A DNA stretch of 64,000 nt, taken from NCBI GenBank assembly GCA_945874355.1, contig CAMCGB010000006.1, positions 62,001 to 126,000 of the forward strand. Direction: 5' to 3'. Positions 27,396 through 36,783 of this stretch are shown here, piece after piece (positions within the stretch are counted from its first letter, which is position 1; the number at the start of each line of letters is the position of its first letter). Below the pieces are notes generated by a model that was given only the letters and a program-made list of their open reading frames with translations, ran no database searches and was not told the origin of the DNA. This DNA is from an uncultured Bacteroides sp. (GTDB lineage: Bacteria; Bacteroidota; Bacteroidia; Bacteroidales; UBA932). The translations under genes were made by a program, and so were the position numbers.

Positions 27396-29835
27396 AGCCG
27401 AAAGATATGTGTATGCCCCATTTGTGGACCTGGTTCCAGTGCAGGTTGAGCTTCAATGGCATTCCGGTCAGGTTGTAACCTGCCTGAAGTCCGAAGGCAT
27501 AGTAGTCCGGATCGAAGTGAAGAGCCAGCTCCTCGACGGAAATGTTGCTTTCTACAATTCCCGCCATAGCGCTCAGGTACAGCTTTTTCCAGGGATTCAC
27601 CCTCATCTCCAGGCTGGCGGATATAAGATGGTCGGCTGTAATGACCACATTGTCAATTCCAAAGAAAGGAATCTGGCTCTCGGTATATCTCCCGGCCATG
27701 CTGCCGCCCGCAAAGTTCGAGTGCAGGATGGAAAGGTTCCGGTAGCTTTGAGTGTCAGAAAGATAAGAAGAAGGGGAATTGAAAATGTTTCTCAGATGGA
27801 TTTCGGGGATGAAACTCAGCATGTCGGTAGCCTTCATCGCTGTTTTGAAGTCCAGCCCGAGGGCAAGCACCGGGCGGAAGTCCTTGTAGCCCAGTTTTGC
27901 GAAGTCGTAGTTCAGACTGAAGGCAGTGCTCACCCCTTTTGAAGGGAAGTAGTAATCGTCGAAAGTGTAGTAGTTGCCTTTCAGGAACAGCCCCAGGTAA
28001 TCCGCCTTTAGGGCCTCTTTGCCGCCGGCGGCTATCTGCGACCCGAGATAAGACCTCCCGTCGACATTGTTGTACTGGTTCTTGAGACCTATTTTGAAAT
28101 TGAGCTTGGTCCACCTCACATCGGTCAGGTACAACAGCTCCTTGTGGGACCAGTATGAAACGTCGTAGCGGGTCTCGTCCATAACTGTGCCCAGGTTGCC
28201 CATAGTCCGGGAAATCTCGGCCTCAAAATTCACGGTAGGAAGCCTCACCAGGTCGAAAGAATAATGGGCTCCGGCCTTGAGGTTCTGGCCCAGCTTGGCG
28301 CTCAGGTTGAGTCTTGACCCCATCAGGGTGTTGGTGTTCAGCCCCAGGTTCAGGGCGATGCTGGCCCATTCCTCAGTGTCCATCCTGAAACCGATGCCGA
28401 AATTGTGCGTCGGCGACTTTTCGCAGTTGAATACAAGCCTGAACGGCTCCTCGCTGCCGAGCAGCGAATAGGTCAGCGAAGAGAATGCGCCCGTAGCCTG
28501 GAATCTGCTCATTGCGTCGTCCATCTCTTCCTTCCCCACCAGGTCGGCCACGCTGAAGGGGAGCATCCTGGAAAGCATCTTCGACTCTTCGTCGGACAGG
28601 CCTTCGAACTCAATGGCCCTGATAGCGACTTTGCGCCTGGATATGTCTATTGCCTTTCTCCCCCTGATGGAAGGGTCCGAGAGCGAAAGTTTGCTTTTGA
28701 GCTCCAGCAGCTCGTCTGTCTTCGCCTTTGCGGCCTCATAGCCCCTCACTATCATCGTGTCCACTGCCTCGTCACTGAAACTGAGCATATTGTAGCCTTT
28801 CAGGTCGGGCTTGATGAAGACATCCGGAGTACCCACGTTCTTGTTGTAGGCGTCCGTGCTGAGCATAGTGAAGAACTGCATTATTACGTCCCCGATGTTG
28901 TTGACCTCGTTGTACTCGGGCATAAGGTCCGACAGTTCTATACCTATTATATAGTCGGCTCCTACGGCCTTGGCTATGTCTGTGGGGAAATTGTTGCGCG
29001 TGCCTCCGTCCACCAGCACCATCTCTCCGGTGCGGACAGGGTCGAACAGCCCCGGGATGGACATTGTGGAGCGCATTGCGGTCTTGAGCTCTCCGCTGCC
29101 CCAGTTCTTGGCCTTGCAGCTGATCACATCCGAAGCTACGCATACAAAAGGTATGGGGAAGCGGGCGAAGGACTGGTCGTCGTGGTAGCCCACAGTAAGG
29201 CTGGAGATGAGGTTGTTTACATTGAAGCCGTACGCGTAGCCCGAAGGAAGCGAGCTTACAAATGACTGGCGCTCATACTCTTCCGTGTCCCTTTTCCGCA
29301 TTTCGAGAAGCTCGCTCGCTGTGTGGAACGGGATGGTCGCAACGTATTTGGAGTTGTACATTTTGGTCGAGTACGGGATATATTTCTGGTCCACGGCATC
29401 TGTGAGTATCCTGCCCCAGTCCTGGGTGGTGAACAGGGTCCTCATCTCCTGCGGAGAGTAGCCTATGGAGTAAAGTCCGCCGAGCAGTCCGCCTATCGAA
29501 GTGCCGCACACGAAATCCACCGGAATGCCCAGCTCCTGCAGATACATAAGGGCTCCGACCTGGGCGGCTCCCTTGGCTCCTCCACCCGAGAGTACTAGAG
29601 CCACCGTGGGCCTGCCCAGCTCGCGTTTGACAGCCCTGAGCCTTGTCCCAATCTGACGCAGGAACAGCGAGTCGGCCGCAGGGGCGGCGCTATCCATGCT
29701 CAGAGAGTTGGGGTACTGCTGTCCCTGAAGGGGTGAAAGAGTTGAAAATAAGAGGATTACTGCTGCGAGTGCCGTCCTGCAAGCATTCCGCAGGCGGCCA
29801 GTATGTCCTCTCCGCGTGAACTTCGTATGGTACAT
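27385..29835 (-). CDS. Patatin-like phospholipase fused to an outer-membrane barrel
   Basis: After a signal peptide with a long basic n-region (to ~residue 39), the patatin domain has the oxyanion loop SGGGAKG at ~83-89, nucleophile Ser113 in GTSIGG and the catalytic Asp276 in VDGGTRNNF, so the Ser-Asp dyad is complete. A POTRA-like linker follows from ~residue 405, and the last ~330 residues are a BamA/TamA-type 16-strand barrel ending in WGIHISFGYDF. This is the type Vd (PlpD-like) layout. The start overlaps rlmN by 79 bp; no ATG closer to the signal peptide exists. Confidence 0.9.
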   Translation of the reverse strand: MYHTKFTRRGHTGRLRNACRTALAAVILLFSTLSPLQGQQYPNSLSMDSAAPAADSLFLRQIGTRLRAVKRELGRPTVALVLSGGGAKGAAQVGALMYLQELGIPVDFVCGTSIGGLLGGLYSIGYSPQEMRTLFTTQDWGRILTDAVDQKYIPYSTKMYNSKYVATIPFHTASELLEMRKRDTEEYERQSFVSSLPSGYAYGFNVNNLISSLTVGYHDDQSFARFPIPFVCVASDVISCKAKNWGSGELKTAMRSTMSIPGLFDPVRTGEMVLVDGGTRNNFPTDIAKAVGADYIIGIELSDLMPEYNEVNNIGDVIMQFFTMLSTDAYNKNVGTPDVFIKPDLKGYNMLSFSDEAVDTMIVRGYEAAKAKTDELLELKSKLSLSDPSIRGRKAIDISRRKVAIRAIEFEGLSDEESKMLSRMLPFSVADLVGKEEMDDAMSRFQATGAFSSLTYSLLGSEEPFRLVFNCEKSPTHNFGIGFRMDTEEWASIALNLGLNTNTLMGSRLNLSAKLGQNLKAGAHYSFDLVRLPTVNFEAEISRTMGNLGTVMDETRYDVSYWSHKELLYLTDVRWTKLNFKIGLKNQYNNVDGRSYLGSQIAAGGKEALKADYLGLFLKGNYYTFDDYYFPSKGVSTAFSLNYDFAKLGYKDFRPVLALGLDFKTAMKATDMLSFIPEIHLRNIFNSPSSYLSDTQSYRNLSILHSNFAGGSMAGRYTESQIPFFGIDNVVITADHLISASLEMRVNPWKKLYLSAMAGIVESNISVEELALHFDPDYYAFGLQAGYNLTGMPLKLNLHWNQVHKWGIHISFGYDF

Positions 29836-30797
29836 AATATGCCGTTGTCGTTAAGTCTGTCCCTAAATGCAATCATCCTGCTTTCCGGGCTGCAGTCGTA
29901 GGGAAAGTCGGGAATTTTGTGGAAGCGGATCAGGTTCACCCTGCACTCCAGCCCCCTGAGCAGCCGTATCAGGGCATCTGCGTGGCTGAAGTCATCATTG
30001 AAGCCCGCAAACATAGTATACTCGAAGCTGACCCTTCTCTGGCCGCTGAAATCGTACTGCCTGATGAGCCTTACTACCTCCGATATAGCAAAGGCCTTCT
30101 GCACCGGCATAATGGACTTGCGCTCGTCGGCAAAGGGGTTATGAAGGCTTACGGCCAGATGGCAGCGCTGGGTCTCGAGGAAGTCCTTGAGCTTCGGAAG
30201 GACTCCTATCGTGCTGAGAGTGATTCTTTTGGGACTCCACCCGAAGCCCCAGTCAGCGGTCAGGACCTCGATGACCCTGCTCACTGCAGGGTAGTTGTCC
30301 AGCGGCTCTCCCATACCCATAAAAACGGTGTTGGTAAGCTCCGCGCTTTCGTCTATGCTGATGAACTGGTTCAGTATGTCAGAGACGCTCAGGTTTCCGT
30401 GGAAACCCTGCCTTCCCGTCATACAGAAGCGGCAACCCATCTTGCAGCCTGCCTGTGAACTGACGCAGAGGGTCCTCCGCTCGGCGTCGGGAATCATCAC
30501 CGCCTCGACTGCAGAGGTTTCAATCCCGGCCGCAGTGGGGCAGCTGACTTCGAACAGATATTTTTTGGTCCCGTCCTGCGAGACTGCTATGGCGCCGTAT
30601 TCCCTCACCCCGAGATCATACTTTTCGCTCAGGGCTTCCCTCGAAGCTTTGGAGATATTGGTCATCTCATCAAAGCTCCTGACCCTTTTGGAGTACATCC
30701 ACTGCGCAAGCTGGGTGGCGACAAAGCTTTTGAGCGAGAGCTCAGCGCAAATTTGCTTCAACTCGCCCAGAGTTTTTCCAAGCAGACAATCCTTCAT
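29757..30797 (-). CDS. rlmN: Dual-specificity 23S rRNA A2503 / tRNA A37 methyltransferase
   Basis: This radical-SAM enzyme makes 2-methyladenosine. The 346 residues include the cluster-binding C-x3-C-x2-C motif CKMGCRFC at ~116-123, the signature GMGEPLDNY, and the C-terminal methyl-carrying Cys in DILAACGML. ATG at 30797 is preferred over the TTG one codon upstream. The Cfr paralogue is less likely because the neighbourhood is chromosomal housekeeping and the motifs fit RlmN. Confidence 0.95.
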   Translation of the reverse strand: MKDCLLGKTLGELKQICAELSLKSFVATQLAQWMYSKRVRSFDEMTNISKASREALSEKYDLGVREYGAIAVSQDGTKKYLFEVSCPTAAGIETSAVEAVMIPDAERRTLCVSSQAGCKMGCRFCMTGRQGFHGNLSVSDILNQFISIDESAELTNTVFMGMGEPLDNYPAVSRVIEVLTADWGFGWSPKRITLSTIGVLPKLKDFLETQRCHLAVSLHNPFADERKSIMPVQKAFAISEVVRLIRQYDFSGQRRVSFEYTMFAGFNDDFSHADALIRLLRGLECRVNLIRFHKIPDFPYDCSPESRMIAFRDRLNDNGILCTIRSSRGEDILAACGMLAGRHSQQ

Positions 30798-30819
30798 CAA
30801 AAATCATTTTTACCGATAG

Positions 30820-30827
30820 CAAATTTA
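30820..30827 (-). promoter_or_regulatory. -7 promoter box for rlmN
   Basis: TAAATTTG on the minus strand, 22 bp before the rlmN ATG and divergent from the recA box. Confidence 0.55.
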
Positions 30828-30849
30828 GAAAAAATCACGGAAAATATAG

Positions 30850-30857
30850 TATATTTG
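30850..30857 (+). promoter_or_regulatory. -7 promoter box for recA
   Basis: TATATTTG with a leader of about 55 bases. A CCCC/GGGG mini-hairpin lies at 30868-30880 in the leader. No LexA-like palindrome is seen. Confidence 0.6.
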
Positions 30858-30918
30858 CTAACCTTTGCCCCGGGATGGGGACGTACTTAAACTATTTACT
30901 TATTAAACTGATTTATTT

Positions 30919-31947
30919 ATGGCTAAAGAAGAGCAAACAAACGTGCAGGACGTGAATGCCGCCCGCCTCAAGGCGCTCCAGGCGACAATCGACAAGATTG
31001 AGAAAGATTTCGGTAAAGGTACCATAATGAAACTCGGCGAGCAGCCCCAGTGGGACGTGCAGGTGATTCCGAGCGGAAGTGTGGCGCTGGACCACGCTCT
31101 TGGAATAGGAGGCTACCCGAGAGGCAGGATAGTGGAGATATACGGACCCGAGTCCAGCGGTAAGACCACCCTGGCCATCCACGCCATAGCCGAGGCCCAG
31201 AAGGCCGGAGGCATTGCGGCGATGATAGACGCCGAGCACGCTTTCGACCGCACTTACGCGAAGGCTCTGGGAGTGAACCTCGACACTCTGCTCATCTCCC
31301 AGCCCGACAATGGGGAGCAGGCCCTCGAAATCGCCGACAACCTTATCCGCAGCGGCGCCATCGATATCATCGTAATCGACTCTGTGGCAGCCCTTACCCC
31401 CAAGGCTGAAATCGAAGGGGAGATGGGCGACAACAAGGTCGGTCTTCAGGCCAGACTTATGAGCCAGGCTCTCAGGAAGCTGACGGCAAACATCTCCAAG
31501 ACCAACACCTGCTGCATCTTCATCAACCAGCTCCGCGAGAAGATAGGCGTGATGTTCGGCAACCCCGAGACTACGACAGGAGGCAACGCCCTCAAGTTCT
31601 ACGCCAGCGTAAGGCTCGACGTTAGACGCACCACGCAGCTCAAGGACGGCGACGAAGCCCTCGGCAACCGCACAAAGGTGAAGGTTGTGAAGAACAAGAT
31701 GGCTCCTCCTTTCAAGAAGGCCGAGTTCGACATTGTCTATGGCGAGGGCATAAGCCACAGCGCCGAGATTGTCGACCTCGCTGTAGAGTTCGATATCATC
31801 CACAAGAGCGGCAGCTGGTTCAGCTACAACGGCGAGAAACTCGCCCAGGGAGCTGCTGCAGTCAAGCAGCTGCTCAAGGACAATGTTGAGCTCTGCGACG
31901 AAATCGAGGCTCAGGTGCGCGAGGCTCTTAATGCAGTAAAAGACTGA
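30919..31947 (+). CDS. recA: Recombinase RecA
   Basis: RecA forms filaments on single-stranded DNA and promotes strand exchange. The 342 residues carry Walker [11 protein letters not shown] at ~76-85, Walker [11 protein letters not shown], the MAW-type [18 protein letters not shown] and the loop L2 region [16 protein letters not shown]. Length is typical. The trpS gene begins 2 bp after the stop, which suggests co-transcription. Confidence 0.98.
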   Translation: MAKEEQTNVQDVNAARLKALQATIDKIEKDFGKGTIMKLGEQPQWDVQVIPSGSVALDHALGIGGYPRGRIVEIYGPESSGKTTLAIHAIAEAQKAGGIAAMIDAEHAFDRTYAKALGVNLDTLLISQPDNGEQALEIADNLIRSGAIDIIVIDSVAALTPKAEIEGEMGDNKVGLQARLMSQALRKLTANISKTNTCCIFINQLREKIGVMFGNPETTTGGNALKFYASVRLDVRRTTQLKDGDEALGNRTKVKVVKNKMAPPFKKAEFDIVYGEGISHSAEIVDLAVEFDIIHKSGSWFSYNGEKLAQGAAAVKQLLKDNVELCDEIEAQVREALNAVKD

Positions 31948-31949
31948 TT

Positions 31950-33101
<1,152 letters not shown>

Positions 33102-33104
<3 letters not shown>

Positions 33105-33286
33105 ATTTCTCGACTCCGCACTTCGTGCTCCGCTCGAAATGACAAGAAAACTACTCCGCTCGAAATGACAAGAAAACTGCTCCGCTCGAAATGACAGTAA
33201 TGTCACCGAGCGGAGCCCTTTGTCATTTCGTTTTCCGAGCGGAGCCCTTTGTCATTTCGACCGAGCGAAGCGAGCGGAGAAATCTA
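33102..33286. repeat. Palindromic repeat cluster between convergent genes
   Basis: The 185-bp element has perfect 10-bp inverted ends, TAGATTTCTC (33102-33111) and GAGAAATCTA (33277-33286). Inside, a 26-bp unit containing CTCCGCTCGAAATGACA occurs three times in tandem (33127-33152, 33153-33178, 33179-33204), followed by two inverted counterparts with GAGCGGAGCCCTTTGTCATT (from 33208 and 33237). The RNA from either strand could fold into a long hairpin, so a bidirectional terminator role between trpS and pdxA is likely. It matches the copy at 20490-20552. Confidence 0.9.
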
Positions 33287-33296
33287 TTCTCCCAAG

Positions 33297-34373
33297 CTAT
33301 ACCGGTTTGCCGGGACGCTCGCGTTTCTCGAACTCGAAGGGAGGCATCTTGCCCTGCTGGAGCTCTTCCCAGGCCCTACGGCTGCGGAAGATGTCTATGG
33401 CGGTGAAAATTGCCGCTCTCATCGAGCGCGGGTCCGCCTCGTCCCTGCCTGCCATCTCGAAGGCCGTACCGTGGTCGGGAGAAGTCCTGATGACGGGAAG
33501 TCCTGCCGTGTAGTTGACTCCGTCCTCGAACGAGAGAGCCTTGAAAGGCGACAGACCCTGGTCGTGGTACATAGCCAGAGTGGCGTCGAAATTCTCGTAA
33601 TGACTCAGGCCGAAATAGCCGTCAGGGGAGAAAGGACCGAAGGCCAGGATGCCTTCTTCGGTAGCCTTCCTGATGGCCGGGATGATGATTTCCTGCTCCT
33701 CGGTGCCCAGCAGGCCTCCGTCTCCGCTGTGGGGGTTGAGGCTCAGCACGGCAATCTTGGGCTGGTCTATGGTGAAATCCTGCTTGAGGGACTCGTTGAT
33801 GAGCCTGAGCTTGCTCAGAATCTTCTCCTCGCTGATCTGAGCTGCCACATCCTTGAGGGGAATGTGTCCTGTGACTACGGCCAGCCTCAGACGGTGGCTC
33901 ACCATAAACATAGCCACGTCCTTCTTGCCGAAGGCTTCCTGCAGATACTCGGTGTGGCCGGGGAATCCGAAACCCTCGCTGGCCATTGCCTTCTTGTTGA
34001 TCGGCCCCGTGACCAGCACATCTATCTTACCTTCCTTCAGCTCCTTGACTGCTGCTGCAAGAGCGGTGATGGCGGCCTTTGCGGACTCGGCGGTAGCCTG
34101 TCCGGGCTCGGCATAGCTGCTGTCCGGAAGGCAGTTCACGATGTTAATCCTCTTGGGGTGGGCCTCCGATGCGCTGCTGATGGCGTTGGTGTCCATCTGG
34201 TCAATCTCGGGTATACTCTTGCGGTAGAAGCCGAAAAGCTTCGAAGAACCGTACACTATAGGAGTGAACTGCTCAAGTATCCTGGGGTCGGCCAGAGCTT
34301 TGATGATGACCTCGTATCCTATTCCGTTGGAATCACCCTGGGTGATGCCAACAACTATTTTTCCATTGTCCAT
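33297..34373 (-). CDS. pdxA: 4-hydroxythreonine-4-phosphate dehydrogenase
   Basis: PdxA oxidises 4-phosphohydroxy-L-threonine in the DXP-dependent route to pyridoxal phosphate. The 358 residues show the N-terminal [15 protein letters not shown], the metal-binding histidines in [19 protein letters not shown] and [10 protein letters not shown], and the conserved [11 protein letters not shown]. It is downstream of rnhA with a 19-bp overlap of coding regions. Confidence 0.95.
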   Translation of the reverse strand: MDNGKIVVGITQGDSNGIGYEVIIKALADPRILEQFTPIVYGSSKLFGFYRKSIPEIDQMDTNAISSASEAHPKRINIVNCLPDSSYAEPGQATAESAKAAITALAAAVKELKEGKIDVLVTGPINKKAMASEGFGFPGHTEYLQEAFGKKDVAMFMVSHRLRLAVVTGHIPLKDVAAQISEEKILSKLRLINESLKQDFTIDQPKIAVLSLNPHSGDGGLLGTEEQEIIIPAIRKATEEGILAFGPFSPDGYFGLSHYENFDATLAMYHDQGLSPFKALSFEDGVNYTAGLPVIRTSPDHGTAFEMAGRDEADPRSMRAAIFTAIDIFRSRRAWEELQQGKMPPFEFEKRERPGKPV

Positions 34374-34828
34374 ATTGTGTTTGAATCGTTATCTTGCATT
34401 TCGTATCCTTCGTCTTTCTCCAGCACCCCTTCCCTGTAGGCGCGTACCGCCAGGGCGTCGCATCTTTCGTTCTCCGGGTGCCCGGCGTGCCCCTTGACCC
34501 AGGTGAAACTCAGCTCGAAAGAAGGCGCCAGGGCGTCGTACCTGCTCCACAGGTCGTGGTTCTTTTTCCGCTTCCAGCCTTTGGTGATGGTGTTCACCAC
34601 ATAAGTCGAATCGCTGAACACGTGCACCTGCGCTCCCTTCCAGCGTATGGCCTCCAGCCCCTTTATCAGGGCAAGCAGCTCCATACGGTTGTTGGTCGTA
34701 AGGGCGAAACCTCCCGACAGCTCCTTGTACAGCTCGCCGCAGCGGAGCACAGCTCCATAGCCTCCGGGGCCTGGATTGCCGCTTGCTGCGCCGTCAGTAT
34801 AGAGATATATGGGCGGTTTTGTTGTCAT
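34355..34828 (-). CDS. rnhA: Ribonuclease HI
   Basis: It degrades the RNA strand of RNA-DNA hybrids. The four acidic residues are seen in [30 protein letters not shown] and NERCDALA, and the handle region KGWKRKK is present. The ATG at 34828 is used; a TTG three codons upstream is in frame but would lie almost in the -7 box. The protein has 157 residues. Confidence 0.95.
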   Translation of the reverse strand: MTTKPPIYLYTDGAASGNPGPGGYGAVLRCGELYKELSGGFALTTNNRMELLALIKGLEAIRWKGAQVHVFSDSTYVVNTITKGWKRKKNHDLWSRYDALAPSFELSFTWVKGHAGHPENERCDALAVRAYREGVLEKDEGYEMQDNDSNTIWTMEK

Positions 34829-34834
34829 TGTCCG

Positions 34835-34842
34835 CAAAATTA
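34835..34842 (-). promoter_or_regulatory. -7 promoter box for rnhA-pdxA
   Basis: TAATTTTG on the minus strand, only 6 bases from the rnhA ATG, so the transcript is probably leaderless. Two bases separate it from the plus-strand box at 34845. Confidence 0.55.
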
Positions 34843-34844
34843 AC

Positions 34845-34852
34845 TATTTTTG
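34845..34852 (+). promoter_or_regulatory. -7 promoter box for rmlB
   Basis: TATTTTTG on the plus strand, 26 bases before the ATG at 34879. Its upstream promoter half must lie inside the first codons of rnhA. Confidence 0.55.
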
Positions 34853-34878
34853 TGTGATTTTCAGCGTACTGACCAATT

Positions 34879-36021
34879 ATGAATTACGAAAAAACCATAC
34901 TTGTTACAGGAGGAGCGGGTTTCATCGGCAGCCACGTGGTACGCCTGTTCGTAAATAAGTACCCCAATTACAGGATTATCAATCTTGACAAACTTACCTA
35001 CGCCGGGAACCTTGAAAACCTCAAGGACATCGAAGACAAGCCGAACTACAAGTTCGTCAGAATGGACATCTGCGACTTCGATGCCTTCTATGAGCTGATG
35101 CAGCAGGAGAAGGTTGACGGCATCATCCATCTTGCCGCCGAGAGTCACGTGGACCGCTCGATCAAGGACCCTTTCACCTTTGCGAGGACCAATGTGCTCG
35201 GAACCCTTTCGCTTCTGCAGGCCGCAAAGCTCTATTGGGAGAGCCTGCCTGGCAAATACGAGGGCAAGAGGTTCTACCACATCTCCACGGATGAAGTTTA
35301 CGGAGCGCTTGAGATGACCCATCCCGAAGGCATAGAGCCGCCCTTTACCACCAGGGCATCGAGCAGCAGTCACCACGAGGCCTACGGGGAGGACTTCTTC
35401 TACGAGACTACCAAGTACAACCCTCACAGCCCGTACAGCGCCTCAAAGGCCAGCAGCGACCATTTCGTGCGCGCCTTCCACGACACCTACGGGATGCCGA
35501 CGATTGTGACCAACTGCTCCAACAACTACGGCCCCTACCAGTTCCCCGAGAAGCTTATCCCCCTGTTCATCAACAATATCCGCCACCGCAAACCGCTCCC
35601 TGTCTATGGTAAGGGTGAGAACGTGCGCGACTGGCTCTATGTTGAGGACCACGCAAGGGCAATAGACCTTATCTTCCACAAGGGCAAGATAGCCGAGACC
35701 TACAATATCGGCGGCTTCAACGAGTGGAAGAATATAGACATAATCAAAGTCCTGATAAGCACGGTTGACCGTTTGCTTGGAAGGGCCGAGGGCGAGGATC
35801 TGAACCTTATCACCTACGTCACCGACCGCCTGGGCCACGACGCCCGCTATGCAATAGACTCCACCAAGCTTCAGAAGGAGCTGGGCTGGGAGCCTTCCCT
35901 GCAGTTCGAAGAGGGCATAGAGAAGACCGTCAAATGGTACCTTGACAACCAGGAATGGATGGACAGGGTCACCAGCGGCGAGTACGAAAAGTACTACGAA
36001 CAGATGTACTCCGACAGGTAA
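34879..36021 (+). CDS. rfbB: dTDP-glucose 4,6-dehydratase
   Basis: The enzyme makes dTDP-4-keto-6-deoxyglucose, the precursor of dTDP-rhamnose and other deoxysugars for surface polysaccharide. The 380-residue extended SDR has TGGAGFIGSH for NAD, the catalytic STDEVYG triplet with Asp-Glu, and YSASKASSDH with the Tyr-x3-Lys pair. No rmlA, rmlC or rmlD lies next to it. PAP2 and CapD-like genes follow closely and probably share the transcript. Confidence 0.95.
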   Translation: MNYEKTILVTGGAGFIGSHVVRLFVNKYPNYRIINLDKLTYAGNLENLKDIEDKPNYKFVRMDICDFDAFYELMQQEKVDGIIHLAAESHVDRSIKDPFTFARTNVLGTLSLLQAAKLYWESLPGKYEGKRFYHISTDEVYGALEMTHPEGIEPPFTTRASSSSHHEAYGEDFFYETTKYNPHSPYSASKASSDHFVRAFHDTYGMPTIVTNCSNNYGPYQFPEKLIPLFINNIRHRKPLPVYGKGENVRDWLYVEDHARAIDLIFHKGKIAETYNIGGFNEWKNIDIIKVLISTVDRLLGRAEGEDLNLITYVTDRLGHDARYAIDSTKLQKELGWEPSLQFEEGIEKTVKWYLDNQEWMDRVTSGEYEKYYEQMYSDR

Positions 36022-36030
36022 TCTACCCTT

Positions 36031-36783
36031 ATGAAAAGAGCTTTAGCAATGCTTCTGTGTCTGTGTGTTGTTCTTGGCGCCAGAGCCCAGTATGCTCCCG
36101 CCGCGGACAGCACCGCCCGGTACGCTTCATACAAGCAGAAGCCTGAGCTGAAGTTCTCTTCCTTTGTGGCCCCCGCCGTACTGATTGGCTCCGGCAGCCT
36201 TCTGCACTGCTTGTCGCACGATGCGGTGGACCTCCGTATGACCAATGCCATCGCTACCCTGAAGCCCTACGGGACAAAGAACGTCTATATCGAGGAAGTG
36301 CTTCAGTATCTGCCTCTTGCCGCTTCGCTCGGCCTGGAATATCTCGGAGTGGAGACTCAGTACTCCATCCTGGACAGGGGTATGGATGCCCTTGTGGGCG
36401 TTGCTCTTCTTACTGCCACCACCAAAACTCTCAAGGCCTGTGTGCCCACTCTGAGGCCCAACGGAAGCGATGACAAGAGTTTCCCGTCGGGACATAGCGC
36501 CGTTGCCTTTGCCGGGGCGGAGCTTGTCCGGCTGCAGTATGGAAATGCCTGGGGTGCAGCTGCTTACGGAACAGCGGCTCTGGTCGCTTACTTGAGGGTG
36601 TTCCACTCGGAGCACTGGATGAGTGACGTGCTTCTCGGTGCCGGAATAGGGATTTTGTCAGCGCACCTGGGCGACCTGGTGCTGTCTCCCCTCAAATCCC
36701 TTTTTCACATCAACACAGGCATATATGTAAAGATGGACAGTGTCAGCGGTGCCGTGTGCCCTGCACTGGCCTTTAATTTTTAA
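36031..36783 (+). CDS. PAP2-superfamily phosphatase
   Basis: The 250-residue protein starts with a signal peptide (MKRALAMLLCLCVVLGARAQ). The three acid-phosphatase motifs are complete: K-x6-RP in KACVPTLRP, PSGH in FPSGHSAVAFA, and R-x3-H..D in RVFHSEHWMSDVLLG. Hydrophobic stretches suggest a membrane lipid-phosphate phosphatase, for example for undecaprenyl pyrophosphate or lipid A phosphate. It sits between two nucleotide-sugar genes and its TAA overlaps the next ATG by one base. Confidence 0.88.
   Translation: MKRALAMLLCLCVVLGARAQYAPAADSTARYASYKQKPELKFSSFVAPAVLIGSGSLLHCLSHDAVDLRMTNAIATLKPYGTKNVYIEEVLQYLPLAASLGLEYLGVETQYSILDRGMDALVGVALLTATTKTLKACVPTLRPNGSDDKSFPSGHSAVAFAGAELVRLQYGNAWGAAAYGTAALVAYLRVFHSEHWMSDVLLGAGIGILSAHLGDLVLSPLKSLFHINTGIYVKMDSVSGAVCPALAFNF

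Noticed and set aside
28405..29265. 286-residue open frame on the plus strand
   Set aside because: Antisense of the patatin gene.
30858..30918. SOS box in front of recA
   Set aside because: No palindrome of LexA type was found in the leader or around the -7 box.
33127..33204. CRISPR-like direct repeats
   Set aside because: The 26-bp units are contiguous without spacers and are followed by inverted copies, so this is a palindromic repeat, not a CRISPR array.
33249..34439. 396-residue open frame on the plus strand
   Set aside because: Antisense of pdxA, which has clear motifs; it also crosses the repeat cluster.
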